Source: JBOEGW01 sp050633625
Lineage (GTDB): Bacteria; Pseudomonadota; Alphaproteobacteria; Rhodobacterales; Rhodobacteraceae
Direction: 5' to 3'
DNA: 64,000 nucleotides
Assembly (NCBI GenBank): GCA_050633625.1
Contig: JBOEGW010000003.1
Coordinates: 496,001-560,000, forward strand
Positions within the stretch are counted from its first letter, which is position 1. Each line of letters starts with the position of its first letter. The notes under the pieces are model-generated. The model was not told the DNA's origin. It saw nothing but the letters and a program-made list of their open reading frames with translations, and searched no databases. Below are positions 42,374-53,288 of this stretch, piece by piece. The translations under genes were made by a program, and so were the position numbers.

Positions 42374-42918
42374 AACAGGGGCGCGTACTTCCAGTTGTCG
42401 GCATCAGGTGTGACCTCATCGAGGTCATAATCCGCCCCTTGCAACCGGCGCGCGGCAGGCAGCCCTTCAGCCGCAGCTTGATCGACCAACTGGCGCCCGA
42501 GGACTTCGTTCTGGTGCACGCCATGACCGCGTAACAGGTCGATCCCATAGTTGAATTTGCCGACCCGATCACCAAGCTCAGCGGCTTGACGGTCCCAATT
42601 GGCGGCGGCTTGCGGGTCATACTCGCCACCTAATCCATTGTTATCAAGTTGGCTCATCCAGGTCATCGCACCGGTGTAGCCCGCGGCTGCGCAGGCCTCA
42701 AAAAGAGCGCGCGCTTGCACATGGCGTCCCGATTTCGTGATGAAATATCCGGCGGCACAGGTCGGCATATCAAGGTCGCCCTTTTCGGCGCGATCCAGCA
42801 CCTTGTCGAGCGTCATTTCTTCCGGGTTAGTTGTCCCAAACTGAGACATATCTTCGGTGACTTCTGCGAAGGCGGGGCTGGCCGCGAGCACCGCAGCGAC
42901 AAAGAATTTCTTGAACAC
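42370..42918 (-). CDS. Sel1-like repeat periplasmic protein
   Basis: A 182-residue secreted protein: signal peptide (FKKFFVAAVLAASPAFA), then three Sel1/TPR-like repeats with the A..YxxGxxxLxxG pattern (RALFEACAAAGYTGAMTWMS; NWDRQAAELGDRVGKFNYGI; VLGRQLVDQAAAEGLPAARR). The GTG at 42918 follows GAGGAGATTATT. Sel1 proteins are assembly or interaction scaffolds. Its place between the two transporter sets suggests a role in complex assembly, but no function is known. Confidence 0.75.
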   Translation of the reverse strand: MFKKFFVAAVLAASPAFAEVTEDMSQFGTTNPEEMTLDKVLDRAEKGDLDMPTCAAGYFITKSGRHVQARALFEACAAAGYTGAMTWMSQLDNNGLGGEYDPQAAANWDRQAAELGDRVGKFNYGIDLLRGHGVHQNEVLGRQLVDQAAAEGLPAARRLQGADYDLDEVTPDADNWKYAPLF

Positions 42919-42990
42919 AATAATCTCCTCTTTAGAGGTGAATACCATAAAAACGAGCGGCTATCTCCTCTGTTATAGTCGTATAAAAGG

Positions 42991-43782
42991 TCAGGCTTTG
43001 TGACGTGTTTGGCCGCGTGCGGGGTCATACCCCCATAGAGCGGCTCCAAGGAAAACCAAGCCCGCGACCGCCGTATATCCGAGCGCCGGGACATTGATCT
43101 GGCCATAGGCGGCGAAGCGGATCAGCTCGACTGCATGGGTGAATGGATTGAGTGCACAGATGTCATGAAGCAGCTCGGATGCTTCCGCCATTTTCCACAA
43201 TGGGTAGAGCGCGGACGACATGAAGAACATTGGAAAAATCACGAAGTTCATGACCCCAGCGAAGTTTTCTAGCTGCTTAATGAAGGACGACAGCGCAAGG
43301 CCCAGCGCGCCGAGCATGAACCCCGCCACCAAAAGGGCGGGCGCTATGGCGATATATCCGACAAGCGGCAAGATCACTCCGAACAAGGCCGCCACCGCCA
43401 AGAACGCATAGGCTTGCAGGATGGAAATGATGGTTGAGGCGATCAAGCGGCAGGTCAATAGCCACCAACGCGGTAAAGGCGCCGTGAGCAAAAGCCGCAT
43501 CGACCCCATCTCGCGATCATACACAAGCGACAACGAAGATTGCATCCCGTTGAACAGCAAAATCATCCCGCACAGACCCGGCACAATGTATATTTCATAG
43601 GTGATATAGGTTTCGTACGGCGGGGTAATCGACAGGCCCAGCGCCGCGCGAAACCCGGCGGCAAAGACCACAAGCCACACGAGTGGGCGCACAAGCGCCG
43701 ACAAAAAACGCCCACGCTGGTTCACAAACCGAAGGGCCTCGCGAGTGACAATGCTTATGAGCGCTGCGAGGTAATGGCTCAT
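42991..43782 (-). CDS. pedC: ABC-2 type permease of the PQQ dehydrogenase system (PedC/TIGR03861-like)
   Basis: A 263-residue membrane protein with about six helices and the ABC-2 signature in the loop MGSMRLLLTAPLPRWWLL. It overlaps the stop of the ATPase gene by ATGA. The set of propeller protein, small acidic protein, ATPase and permease in this order matches PedA1A2BC of Pseudomonas putida, reported to be needed for lanthanide-dependent growth. The symbol is by analogy. Confidence 0.85.
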   Translation of the reverse strand: MSHYLAALISIVTREALRFVNQRGRFLSALVRPLVWLVVFAAGFRAALGLSITPPYETYITYEIYIVPGLCGMILLFNGMQSSLSLVYDREMGSMRLLLTAPLPRWWLLTCRLIASTIISILQAYAFLAVAALFGVILPLVGYIAIAPALLVAGFMLGALGLALSSFIKQLENFAGVMNFVIFPMFFMSSALYPLWKMAEASELLHDICALNPFTHAVELIRFAAYGQINVPALGYTAVAGLVFLGAALWGYDPARGQTRHKA

Positions 43783-44501
43783 ATGTTCGCCATGGTTTTT
43801 TCGAGAAACTTCTCTTCAAGTGTGGCGACGCCTGCAATGTCCTGCGCCAAGCCATCCGCGATAATCTGACCTTGGTGGAGCATGATGACGCGGTCGTTGT
43901 TTTCGATTTCGTCGGTCAAATGCGTGGCCCAAAGGACGGTCATCCCTGTTTCACTGGCAAGCGTGTGGACGTGATCGGTGATGGCGCGCCGCGCACTTGC
44001 ATCTAGGCCAACGGTCGGCTCATCCAGCAGCAAAACCTCGGGGCGGTGAAGGAGCGCGCGGGCCAACTCCGTGCGCCGCCGATGCCCCCCATTGAGGGCG
44101 CGCACCACCTCATTTTCGCGCGCTTTCATATCAAGACGCTCAAGCGCCGCATCAATCCGCAACGCCCGCTCACGGCCTGTAATGCCGTGCAAGGCTGCGA
44201 AATAGCTGAGGTTGCGCCGCACCGTCAAATCGAGGTCCAATGTGGGCTGTTGAAACACCACGCCCAATTTTGACAGTGCTTTGCGCGGCGCCTGCCCAAG
44301 GTCATGCCCGGCCAGCGCGATACGCCCTTGATGTGCCGTGAACAGGCGAGTCAAGAGGCCAAAGAGCGTCGATTTCCCTGCGCCATTCGGGCCAAGCAGC
44401 GCACAAAACTGCCCTCGTTCCACCGCAAAGCTCACTCCATCAAGCGCCCGCTTCGGACCATAAGAAAACCCTAGCTTCTCGACCTCAATACCGTTCGTCA
44501 C
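43779..44501 (-). CDS. pedB: ABC transporter ATPase of the PQQ dehydrogenase system (PedB/TIGR03864-like)
   Basis: A 240-residue ATPase. Walker A is LLGPNGAGKST, Walker B is VLLLDEPT, and the signature is altered to LNGGHRRRTELARALL where LSGGQ is usual, a feature of this subfamily. The GTG at 44501 overlaps the stop of the small acidic gene (GTGA) and has GGAGA upstream; a longer reading from 44552 would run into that gene and lacks family sequence. It is coupled on both sides, so PedA2B and PedBC are probably made in fixed proportion. Confidence 0.88.
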   Translation of the reverse strand: MTNGIEVEKLGFSYGPKRALDGVSFAVERGQFCALLGPNGAGKSTLFGLLTRLFTAHQGRIALAGHDLGQAPRKALSKLGVVFQQPTLDLDLTVRRNLSYFAALHGITGRERALRIDAALERLDMKARENEVVRALNGGHRRRTELARALLHRPEVLLLDEPTVGLDASARRAITDHVHTLASETGMTVLWATHLTDEIENNDRVIMLHQGQIIADGLAQDIAGVATLEEKFLEKTMANI

Positions 44502-44953
44502 TCGATGGTGATCTCCATGCGTTGCGTTTCGCCGGTCGACCCCGGCACCCACAAAGCATAGCTGCCGGGCTTGACCGCGACAAAGCCAATTTCCATCTCG
44601 CCAGCTTCGTCAAATTCGATGCTATCAAGACCGAGAGGGCGGATTTCCAATCCCTCAACGACGATCTCGTCAATCCAGATCGCATGGAAGAATTCCGGTC
44701 CACGAAGGCCAAGCTCCTGGCTCCCGTCTCCTTGAATTTCGAATTCGTAATATGTACCGGATTTTAACACCCAAGGCGCATCCGAAATCGGCATACCCGC
44801 CGAAAGGATCACTGGCGGCAAATCCACCTTGTTTGAGCCTGACAACAGACCAGCCATGCCCAAGGAAGGGCCATCATCGTCGTCATCGGCAAAGGCAGGG
44901 ACAGGGACGGCGGCGAGCAGGGCAATTGCGCTCATGGCGAGGAGTTTTTTCAT
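44498..44953 (-). CDS. pedA2: Small secreted protein with an Asp-rich mature N-terminus (PedA2-like position)
   Basis: A 151-residue protein with a signal peptide (MKKLLAMSAIALLAAVPVPAFA) and, right after the cleavage site, DDDDDGP. The rest is beta-rich and resembles a cupredoxin-like fold (FFHAIWIDEIVVEG; GSYALWVPGS), but it lacks the Cys-His-Met copper ligands, so copper binding is unlikely. The Asp cluster may bind a metal ion. The start codon is at 44953, near the propeller stop at 44986. I name it from gene order only. Confidence 0.65.
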   Translation of the reverse strand: MKKLLAMSAIALLAAVPVPAFADDDDDGPSLGMAGLLSGSNKVDLPPVILSAGMPISDAPWVLKSGTYYEFEIQGDGSQELGLRGPEFFHAIWIDEIVVEGLEIRPLGLDSIEFDEAGEMEIGFVAVKPGSYALWVPGSTGETQRMEITIE

Positions 44954-44985
44954 GACTTGAAGACCTTAAATTCGAAGAAATTTCA

Positions 44986-45942
44986 TTATGGGCGCAGGGC
45001 AGCGCCCCACGGGAAACGACCGACTTTGATCGTTTTGATCGGTTCGCGTTTGGCAACGTCAATCACTGTCACATCGCCCGACACACCATTCGTGGTAAAG
45101 AGTTGCGCGTGGTCCTCGGTAAAGGCCATGTGCCAAACCCGCCGCCCGACAAGGATGTAGGACTCCACTTCGAGTGTCGTCATATTGACGGCCGCTACGT
45201 GATTGGACGGGCCAAGTGCAACAAAGGCGGTGTTGGTGGCCGGGTCAAACTCAAACCCAACAGGCTGAACGCGGTCGGGGTGAACGCCGGTTACCTCAAA
45301 GTCGATTTTGCCGATTTCGGCGCGCGTTTCTGTATCGAAAATCGACACCGTGCCGCCAATTTCAGCGGAGACCCAAAGCTGTGCCCCATCCTCCGTGAAT
45401 TCCGCGTGGCGGGGGCGGGAATCAACGAGGGTATTGGCGACGATTTCCTTCGTTTCCGTATCGATCCAATGGGCCATATTCGTGGTTTCAGATGTTGTGA
45501 TCACGAAACGCCCATCCGGAGAAACGGCCATGCCCTCAGGTTCAATCCCCACGTTAATTTGAGCAACCACTTTGCGGGTTTGCGTATCAACAACCGTCGT
45601 CACTGCATCATCTTCATTGGCGATATAAAGGTGGCGATCATCCGGGTGCAGCACGAATTGTTCCGGGTCTTCGCCAGATGGCAAGTCGTGCAACACTTTG
45701 CCGGTGTCCGCGTCGATCACCTGCACTGTGTCGCTATCGGACGCACAGACATAAACGCGGGAAAAATCTTTGGAAAAGGTGATGCCACGAGGCCGCTCGC
45801 CTGTTTCAATCGTGCGCACAACTTCTAACGAATCCACATCAATCACGCTGATTGTGTCGTCCTTTTCATTGGTCACCCAGATTTCCGAAGCCTTTGCTGC
45901 GGGGGCGACCATGAGCGCGGCAAGTAAAGTGGCTTTAAACAT
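44986..45942 (-). CDS. pedA1: YVTN beta-propeller protein of the PQQ dehydrogenase system (PedA1/TIGR03866-like)
   Basis: A 318-residue periplasmic seven-bladed propeller with a signal peptide (MFKATLLAALMVAPAAKA). Blades repeat the YVTN pattern: WVTNEKDDTISVIDVDSLEV, YVCASDSDTVQVIDADTGKV and YIANEDDAVTTVVDTQTRKV. The ATG directly touches the stop of the upstream binding-protein gene (TAGATG). Such propellers occur with PQQ dehydrogenases and PedA-type transporters; a binding or chaperone role is inferred. Confidence 0.9.
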   Translation of the reverse strand: MFKATLLAALMVAPAAKASEIWVTNEKDDTISVIDVDSLEVVRTIETGERPRGITFSKDFSRVYVCASDSDTVQVIDADTGKVLHDLPSGEDPEQFVLHPDDRHLYIANEDDAVTTVVDTQTRKVVAQINVGIEPEGMAVSPDGRFVITTSETTNMAHWIDTETKEIVANTLVDSRPRHAEFTEDGAQLWVSAEIGGTVSIFDTETRAEIGKIDFEVTGVHPDRVQPVGFEFDPATNTAFVALGPSNHVAAVNMTTLEVESYILVGRRVWHMAFTEDHAQLFTTNGVSGDVTVIDVAKREPIKTIKVGRFPWGAALRP

Positions 45943-47121
45943 CTATTTTCCCTCAAAAACTGTGCAGTTTGACTCTGGCTGGTCCAAACCGAGCGTGTCC
46001 ATTTCGCTGACCGGATGGAGGAACCCTTCGAGCGGTGCGGTGGCGACGACCGCCCGTTCGGTGACCAGCAAAATGGGTTGGCGCAATTGCCCATTCCAAG
46101 CGCGAAACGAAAGTGGTCGGCCCTTAAACGCGGCGAGTTCAAACTCATCTGACAGCAGATAGGAGCGCAGCACGGCAGGGTCTGCGGACTCTGTGCGCGT
46201 TACGGCTTCACCGATTGCGCGCAGGGCGGCGTAAGATCCGAAATCCTCAGCGCGCATGCCGCGTTCATTCGCCTCGACAAAGCGGTTTTGCATTTGCACA
46301 GCGCCCCATTGCTCGGCCACCCGCGACCAGGCCACTGGGCGCAATCCTTCCGAACCGGCTATCGGGCGTGGCTCCCAGGTATTATAGGCGATGTAACGGC
46401 CAAAATCACCGTTTTCATCGGCAATCAAGAGCATGTCATGATCGGGCAAATCCTGCGTGAACAGTGGCACTTCTTGGGCTGCGTTGCGGCGCATGTCCGC
46501 GTCAAACGCCCATGTCTTTTCGCCCCGTATTCTGACGCCGAATTTGGTTGCGGATTTGCGCAGGGCTTCGGCCCACGCTCTATCGTTTTCGTAAACGCCT
46601 TCAATGAGCGCGAGCTTGTCCCAGCGCCGCTTGACTGCAAATTGCATCATCCCATCCGCCAACATCGCGCGTGACGGCATTGTGTGAAGGACATTTGCGC
46701 GGCAGTTTTCATCTCGAAGTGAAGTTGCCGGGGCCGTTGCATTTATCAGGAGTGCGCCTTGCGCCGAGTCCATGTCCGCCACGCGCAAAATTTCTGCCGC
46801 TGGCATGTCTAGAATCACCACAGAAGAATGCCCAAACGCCTGTTGAGCCGCCGCCAGAAGATCCTCCCCCGGTTGAACGTCAATGACCTCCAGCGCAAAC
46901 TCTTGCCCCATAAACGCACCGGTTGTTTGATTGTCTTTTAGGCCAAGGTGCGCACCGGCCACTCCGAGGGAGTTAGGGATGGGATCAAGATTCGAGAGGA
47001 CCGGCGGGCGCTCAACGATCTGTCGAAGGTAGCTCATATGCAGCGAAACATCAGCCCACACGGCCTGTGGCGCGCTCAGGACTCCCAGCAGCAAACAGGC
47101 TCTCGCCCAAAATTCACGCAC
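45943..47121 (-). CDS. ABC-type substrate-binding protein of the PQQ dehydrogenase system (TIGR03863-like)
   Basis: A 392-residue periplasmic binding protein related to the Leu/Ile/Val-binding fold, with a signal peptide (MREFWARACLLLGVLSAPQAVWA). A start such as LDPIPNSLGVAGAHLGLKDN fits the TIGR03863 group, which sits beside PQQ alcohol dehydrogenases. The GTG at 47121 follows GAGGAGAAAAAAC. It heads the leftward unit (binding protein, propeller, small acidic protein, ATPase, permease), with no gap to the propeller gene. The ligand is unknown. A clear copy of the shared motif lies upstream. Confidence 0.88.
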   Translation of the reverse strand: MREFWARACLLLGVLSAPQAVWADVSLHMSYLRQIVERPPVLSNLDPIPNSLGVAGAHLGLKDNQTTGAFMGQEFALEVIDVQPGEDLLAAAQQAFGHSSVVILDMPAAEILRVADMDSAQGALLINATAPATSLRDENCRANVLHTMPSRAMLADGMMQFAVKRRWDKLALIEGVYENDRAWAEALRKSATKFGVRIRGEKTWAFDADMRRNAAQEVPLFTQDLPDHDMLLIADENGDFGRYIAYNTWEPRPIAGSEGLRPVAWSRVAEQWGAVQMQNRFVEANERGMRAEDFGSYAALRAIGEAVTRTESADPAVLRSYLLSDEFELAAFKGRPLSFRAWNGQLRQPILLVTERAVVATAPLEGFLHPVSEMDTLGLDQPESNCTVFEGK

Positions 47122-47170
47122 GTTTTTTCTCCTCGTGAAGACAGGTTAAGCGGGCCAATTCGTAAAGGGC

Positions 47171-47183
47171 CATACGACCAAAG
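47171..47183 (-). promoter_or_regulatory. Shared 13-bp motif before the leftward PQQ transporter operon
   Basis: CTTTGGTCGTATG on the minus strand, 49 bases before the GTG at 47121. This is the reference copy of the motif; no T-rich -10 box is obvious at the expected distance (TTAACC). Confidence 0.6.
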
Positions 47184-47206
47184 TCCGAGTCCACATCGGC
47201 CTCAAA

Positions 47207-47219
47207 CCAAGGTCGAATA
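47207..47219 (+). promoter_or_regulatory. Weaker copy of the shared motif before the cytochrome c-550 gene
   Basis: CCAAGGTCGAATA (8 of 13 match, with core GGTCG kept) lies 56 bases before the ATG at 47276, with TAAGAC starting 21 bases after it. The spacing repeats that of better copies. Confidence 0.35.
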
Positions 47220-47275
47220 TGCTTGTATGTTTGTGGGGGCTAAGACCGCTTGAAACATGCGAATGGGAGGAAGAC

Positions 47276-47941
47276 ATGCGCTTCAATTTACCAATGGCCG
47301 CCTTGGCCCTTATTTCCACCACTGGTTTTGCGGTTGCACATGGGGATGTGTCCCCACAGCCTGTGAACACAGATATCTTGCCAGATGTTGGCGAGGAATG
47401 GCTCACAGAAAACCCCTACCGTGAAGATCCAGAAGCCTTTGCGGCGGCGATCAAGATTGGCGATAGCGGCTACAACCAGAACTGTGCACGCTGTCACGGG
47501 CTTGGCGTTGTATCGGGTGGTTTGGCCCCGGATTTGCGATACCTTGAAGCCGAGGAATACGGTGATGAATGGTACATTGAACGGTTCCGCTATGGCTACA
47601 CTCAAAACGGCACAACCAAAATGCCCGCTTTTGAGGAAGTGCTCGGCCAAAAGGCCGCATGGGCGATCCGCTCTTATATTGAAGCCCGCCCCGAAGACGG
47701 CGCTTTGGATGCCTTCGCAGATCGGCTGAGTGACATTCGCGATCAATTGATGGCTGGCGAAGGCGATGCTGCGGCGATTGCGGCTGAGCTTGAGGAAATT
47801 AATGCCGGGGTGCTCACCGCCTCTGGCGCACCGGTGGCCGACAGTGCCGCCATCCGCGCGGCCCATCTGCTTGAGCAAGATGAGCCGGATTTCAATGGCG
47901 CTGGTGAGGCGCTTACAATTGGGTTGTCCGCAGCCGAGTAG
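47276..47941 (+). CDS. pedF: Cytochrome c-550, PedF-like
   Basis: A 221-residue periplasmic cytochrome with a signal peptide (MRFNLPMAALALISTTGFAVA) and one haem motif, CARCH (about residue 75). The axial Met is probably in TTKMPAFEEVLG. The C-terminus has about 70 residues of Ala/Glu-rich helix. The match is to the PedF/c-550 family that accepts electrons from PQQ alcohol dehydrogenases. The ATG at 47276 follows GGGAGGAAGAC. It heads the rightward unit. Confidence 0.9.
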   Translation: MRFNLPMAALALISTTGFAVAHGDVSPQPVNTDILPDVGEEWLTENPYREDPEAFAAAIKIGDSGYNQNCARCHGLGVVSGGLAPDLRYLEAEEYGDEWYIERFRYGYTQNGTTKMPAFEEVLGQKAAWAIRSYIEARPEDGALDAFADRLSDIRDQLMAGEGDAAAIAAELEEINAGVLTASGAPVADSAAIRAAHLLEQDEPDFNGAGEALTIGLSAAE

Positions 47942-47959
47942 GCACGGACAAAAGGGCAC

Positions 47960-48874
47960 ATGATCCGACACTTTGTCAGTTTCCTCCCCGAAACAGCGAT
48001 GGGCCTTGCAGCGATTTGCCTCGCGGCAAGTCCGGCGCTGGCAAGGTGTGAGGGTTATGTGCCCCAACCGAAACCTCAAAACACCGGGCGCGAGATCGTG
48101 GGGGCCGACCTCGATCAAATCCAAGAGCGTGGCTATATCGAGTTCGCGGCCTATGAAGACTTTGCGCCTTGGTCCTATGAGGATGCTGGCAAGATTGTTG
48201 GCGTCGATGTGGAGATCGGCAAAATCATCGCTTCTGAGCTTGGGGTTGAGCCACGGTTCAAGCTGGTCACTGCGGGTGAAAACCTCGACGCCGATTTGCG
48301 CAACTGGCTTTGGAAAGGGCCAATCATTAGTGGTGCGGTGGCGAATGTGATGTTGCACACCCCTTATGACAGCGAGTTTGCCTGTCGGGTTGAGCAAGTG
48401 GTCTTCACAGGCACCTATCATGTCGAAACGATCGGCATCGCCTATGATGAGGCCAAGTATCCCGAGGAAAAACCAATCCCCGCGTATTTTCGGTTTGATA
48501 CGGTCGCCGTTGAGAACGATTCCATCGCTGATTTTTATCTCACCTCCTTTCCGGGAGGACAGCTCGGCCAGAACATTCGCCGCTACCCAACCATGCAAGA
48601 TGCGATGCAGGGCCTTTCTGAAGGTGCAACAATGGCCGCGATGGGCCCTTTAGCGCAGCTTGAATTTGGCGCGGCTGATGGCATTGGTATCCACACCCCT
48701 CCCTTGCCCGGATTTGCTGTGGGCAAATGGACAATTGGCGTTGGGGTACACTTTGCCTATCGTCCACTTGCATACGCCGTTGGCGATGCGATCACAGCCG
48801 CCGTTCAGGACGGGCGGATTGAACAGATATTCACTGATTTCGGCTTGACCTACAGCCCTCCTGAGCTGCGGTAA
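47960..48874 (+). CDS. xoxJ: Quinoprotein dehydrogenase-associated binding protein (XoxJ/PedG-like)
   Basis: A 304-residue periplasmic protein with the solute-binding (family 3) fold: signal peptide (MGLAAICLAASPALA from residue 14), then GYIEFAAYEDFAPWSYEDAG, GVDVEIGKIIASELG and VFTGTYHVETIGIAYDE. MxaJ/XoxJ/PedG proteins of this fold occur beside PQQ dehydrogenases and appear to help mature or activate the apoenzyme rather than transport. It lies 18 bases after the PedF-like gene. Confidence 0.88.
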   Translation: MIRHFVSFLPETAMGLAAICLAASPALARCEGYVPQPKPQNTGREIVGADLDQIQERGYIEFAAYEDFAPWSYEDAGKIVGVDVEIGKIIASELGVEPRFKLVTAGENLDADLRNWLWKGPIISGAVANVMLHTPYDSEFACRVEQVVFTGTYHVETIGIAYDEAKYPEEKPIPAYFRFDTVAVENDSIADFYLTSFPGGQLGQNIRRYPTMQDAMQGLSEGATMAAMGPLAQLEFGAADGIGIHTPPLPGFAVGKWTIGVGVHFAYRPLAYAVGDAITAAVQDGRIEQIFTDFGLTYSPPELR

Positions 48875-48933
48875 GCCCAACCAAACAAAGGCCCCCATGT
48901 TTGCGGGCCATCAATTAATGGAGAGACTACACT

Positions 48934-49467
48934 ATGGAAATGTCCGATAGCCGCGAGATCAAAGCCGACCGCATGACGGTTTGGGCCGGGATTTTGTCGC
49001 CGGAAGTTTTGAAATCCTGCGTACCGGGATGTCAGGAGATGACTGGCTCGGCAGAAGATGGTTTTGAAGCGCTGGTCGTCCAGAAAGTCGGCCCTGTGAA
49101 AGCAACCTTCAGAGGCGTTGTGGTTCTGACTGATGTGATCGAAGGCGAGAGCCTGACGCTGAGCGGGGAAGGCAAAGGCGGCGCGGCGGGGTTTGCGAAG
49201 GGCGGCGCGAAGCTTAAGCTCGAAGACCTGCCAGGGGGCAGCACCAAGCTGATTTACGACGTCGAAGCTAAGGTTGGCGGGAAGCTCGCCCAACTTGGTT
49301 CGCGCATTATTGATGGTTTTGCCAAGAAGATGGCGGACCAGTTTTTTGCAACATTTGCCGAGACCGTTGAAGGCGGCGGCGAGAGCGACAGCTCAGATGA
49401 CGGGGCTGAAACGGCCACGACAGACGATGAAAAGAAAGGCTGGCTCAAGCGCACGCTTGGCCGCTGA
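48934..49467 (+). CDS. coxG: CoxG-like SRPBCC protein
   Basis: A 177-residue SRPBCC-fold protein of the CoxG group, which in carboxydotrophs helps anchor or recruit CO dehydrogenase to the membrane. Start MEMSDSREIKADRMTVWAGI and the strand-rich middle match the family. The last 45 residues (EGGGESDSSDDGAETATTDD) are an acidic, low-complexity tail ending in a basic patch. Start ATG 48934 follows GGAGAG. It is first of coxGSLM. Confidence 0.88.
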   Translation: MEMSDSREIKADRMTVWAGILSPEVLKSCVPGCQEMTGSAEDGFEALVVQKVGPVKATFRGVVVLTDVIEGESLTLSGEGKGGAAGFAKGGAKLKLEDLPGGSTKLIYDVEAKVGGKLAQLGSRIIDGFAKKMADQFFATFAETVEGGGESDSSDDGAETATTDDEKKGWLKRTLGR

Positions 49468-49494
49468 GAAATTCGAAAAGGGAGGACTTAAACA

Positions 49495-49974
49495 ATGACC
49501 AAAATCACGATGACCGTGAACGGAAAAACCGTTTCGGGCGAAACCGAGGGGCGCACTTTGCTGGCCGAATTCCTGCGCGGAAGCGGGCTGACGGGCACGC
49601 ATATCGGCTGCGATACCGCACAATGCGGCGCATGTACTGTCCATGTGAATGGCAAGTCGGTGAAATCCTGCAACATGTTCGCGCAAGAAGCGGATGGCGC
49701 TGAGGTGTCCACCGTTGAGGGCATGGCGAATGAAGACGGCACCTTGGGCACGATCCAGCAGTCGTTCCAAGACCACCACGGCCTCCAGTGCGGGTTCTGC
49801 ACACCGGGCATGGTCATGGCGGCTTCGGCCCTGCTGAAGGAAAACCCCAAGCCGACCGAAGCAGAAGTGCGCAAGTACATCTCCGGCAATATCTGCCGCT
49901 GCACCGGTTACCACAACATTGTGAAAGCGATCATGGCCGCCTCCGGGCAGGACGTGCCCGCTGTCGCCAGCTAA
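49495..49974 (+). CDS. coxS: Form II Cox/xanthine-dehydrogenase family 2Fe-2S small subunit
   Basis: A 159-residue iron-sulfur subunit. The plant-ferredoxin-type cluster is CDTAQCGACTVHVNGKSVKSC, and the second cluster CGFCTPGM with CRCTGYHNIV is intact. It moves electrons from the molybdenum centre to FAD. The ATG at 49495 follows GGGAGGACTTAAACA. Confidence 0.96.
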   Translation: MTKITMTVNGKTVSGETEGRTLLAEFLRGSGLTGTHIGCDTAQCGACTVHVNGKSVKSCNMFAQEADGAEVSTVEGMANEDGTLGTIQQSFQDHHGLQCGFCTPGMVMAASALLKENPKPTEAEVRKYISGNICRCTGYHNIVKAIMAASGQDVPAVAS

Positions 49975-49999
49975 TAAACAAACAATAGGGAGAGACACT

Positions 50000-52372
<2,373 letters not shown>

Positions 52373-52429
52373 GGCACACCAAGGCCGCCGTTTGGGGCAA
52401 CCCGGACGGCGCGCCGAAGGGAGAGAAAC

Positions 52430-53218
52430 ATGTATAACTTTGAACTTATCAAACCAACGACCGTGGAAGAGGCGGTTGCCGCTTTGGCGGATGATGAGGC
52501 GCAGGCGCTGTCCGGTGGACAAACCCTGATCCCAACCATGAAACAGCGCCTTGCCGGGTCAGAAAAGCTCGTCAGCCTCACTGGCATCGACGCGCTCAAA
52601 GGCGTGAGCGTCGCGGACGGCGTGATGACGATTGGCGCGGCCACAACCCACGCTGAAGTCGCCGTTGCGGCGAAGTCTGATTACCCGGCGCTGGCCGCTC
52701 TTGCGGGGCAAATCGGTGATCCGCATGTGCGCAACCGGGGCACAATCGGCGGCTCGCTCGCCAACAATGACCCAGCGGCCTGTTACCCCTCTGCCGCTTT
52801 GGCATCGGGGGCGACCATCGTCACCAACACACGGGAAATTGCGGCGGATGACTACTTCCAAGGCATGTTCACAACAGCTTTGGATGAGGGCGAGATCGTG
52901 ACAGCGGTCAAATTCCCAATCCCAACGGCAGCGTCCTACCAGAAGTTCGAACAGCCTGCTTCGCGCTTCTCGTTGACGGGTGTGTTCTTGGCGAAATACG
53001 CGGACGGTGTGCGCGTTGCGGTCACAGGTGCATCGAACGAAGGCGTGTTCCGCTGGACGGATGGCGAAGCGGCCCTGTCGGGCAATTTCTCGGCCGATGC
53101 GATTGCGGACCTGACCGTTGATGCCTCCAGCATGATCCAAGATTTGCACGGCTCGCCCGAGTACCGCGCGCATCTTGTGAAGGTCATGACCAAGCGCGCG
53201 GTTGCCGCAGCAGGCTAA
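52430..53218 (+). CDS. coxM: Form II Cox-like FAD medium subunit
   Basis: A 262-residue FAD subunit (CoxM/CutM type). FAD contacts are visible in ALSGGQTLIPTMKQRLAGSEKLVSL and RNRGTIGGSLANNDPAACYP. The ATG at 52430 follows GGGAGAGAAAC. It is the last of coxGSLM; no coxD, coxE or coxF maturation genes are here, so a nearby or distant copy is required if the enzyme is active. Confidence 0.94.
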   Translation: MYNFELIKPTTVEEAVAALADDEAQALSGGQTLIPTMKQRLAGSEKLVSLTGIDALKGVSVADGVMTIGAATTHAEVAVAAKSDYPALAALAGQIGDPHVRNRGTIGGSLANNDPAACYPSAALASGATIVTNTREIAADDYFQGMFTTALDEGEIVTAVKFPIPTAASYQKFEQPASRFSLTGVFLAKYADGVRVAVTGASNEGVFRWTDGEAALSGNFSADAIADLTVDASSMIQDLHGSPEYRAHLVKVMTKRAVAAAG

Positions 53219-53237
53219 ACCGCCCATACGAAACGAG

Positions 53238-53268
53238 AAAAGCCCCGGTCATGCGCCGGGGCTTTTTG
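53238..53268. terminator. Bidirectional terminator between coxM and apbE
   Basis: AAAAGCCCCGG and CCGGGGCTTTTTG form an eight-pair stem with T runs in both directions, serving coxM on the plus strand and apbE on the minus strand. Confidence 0.9.
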
Positions 53269-53288
53269 TTTTTGGGCTTTTGACGGGG

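Noticed and set aside
47288..48598. Open frame of 436 codons on the minus strand
   Set aside because: It runs antisense to the PedF-like and XoxJ-like genes, both of which have clear families and starts.
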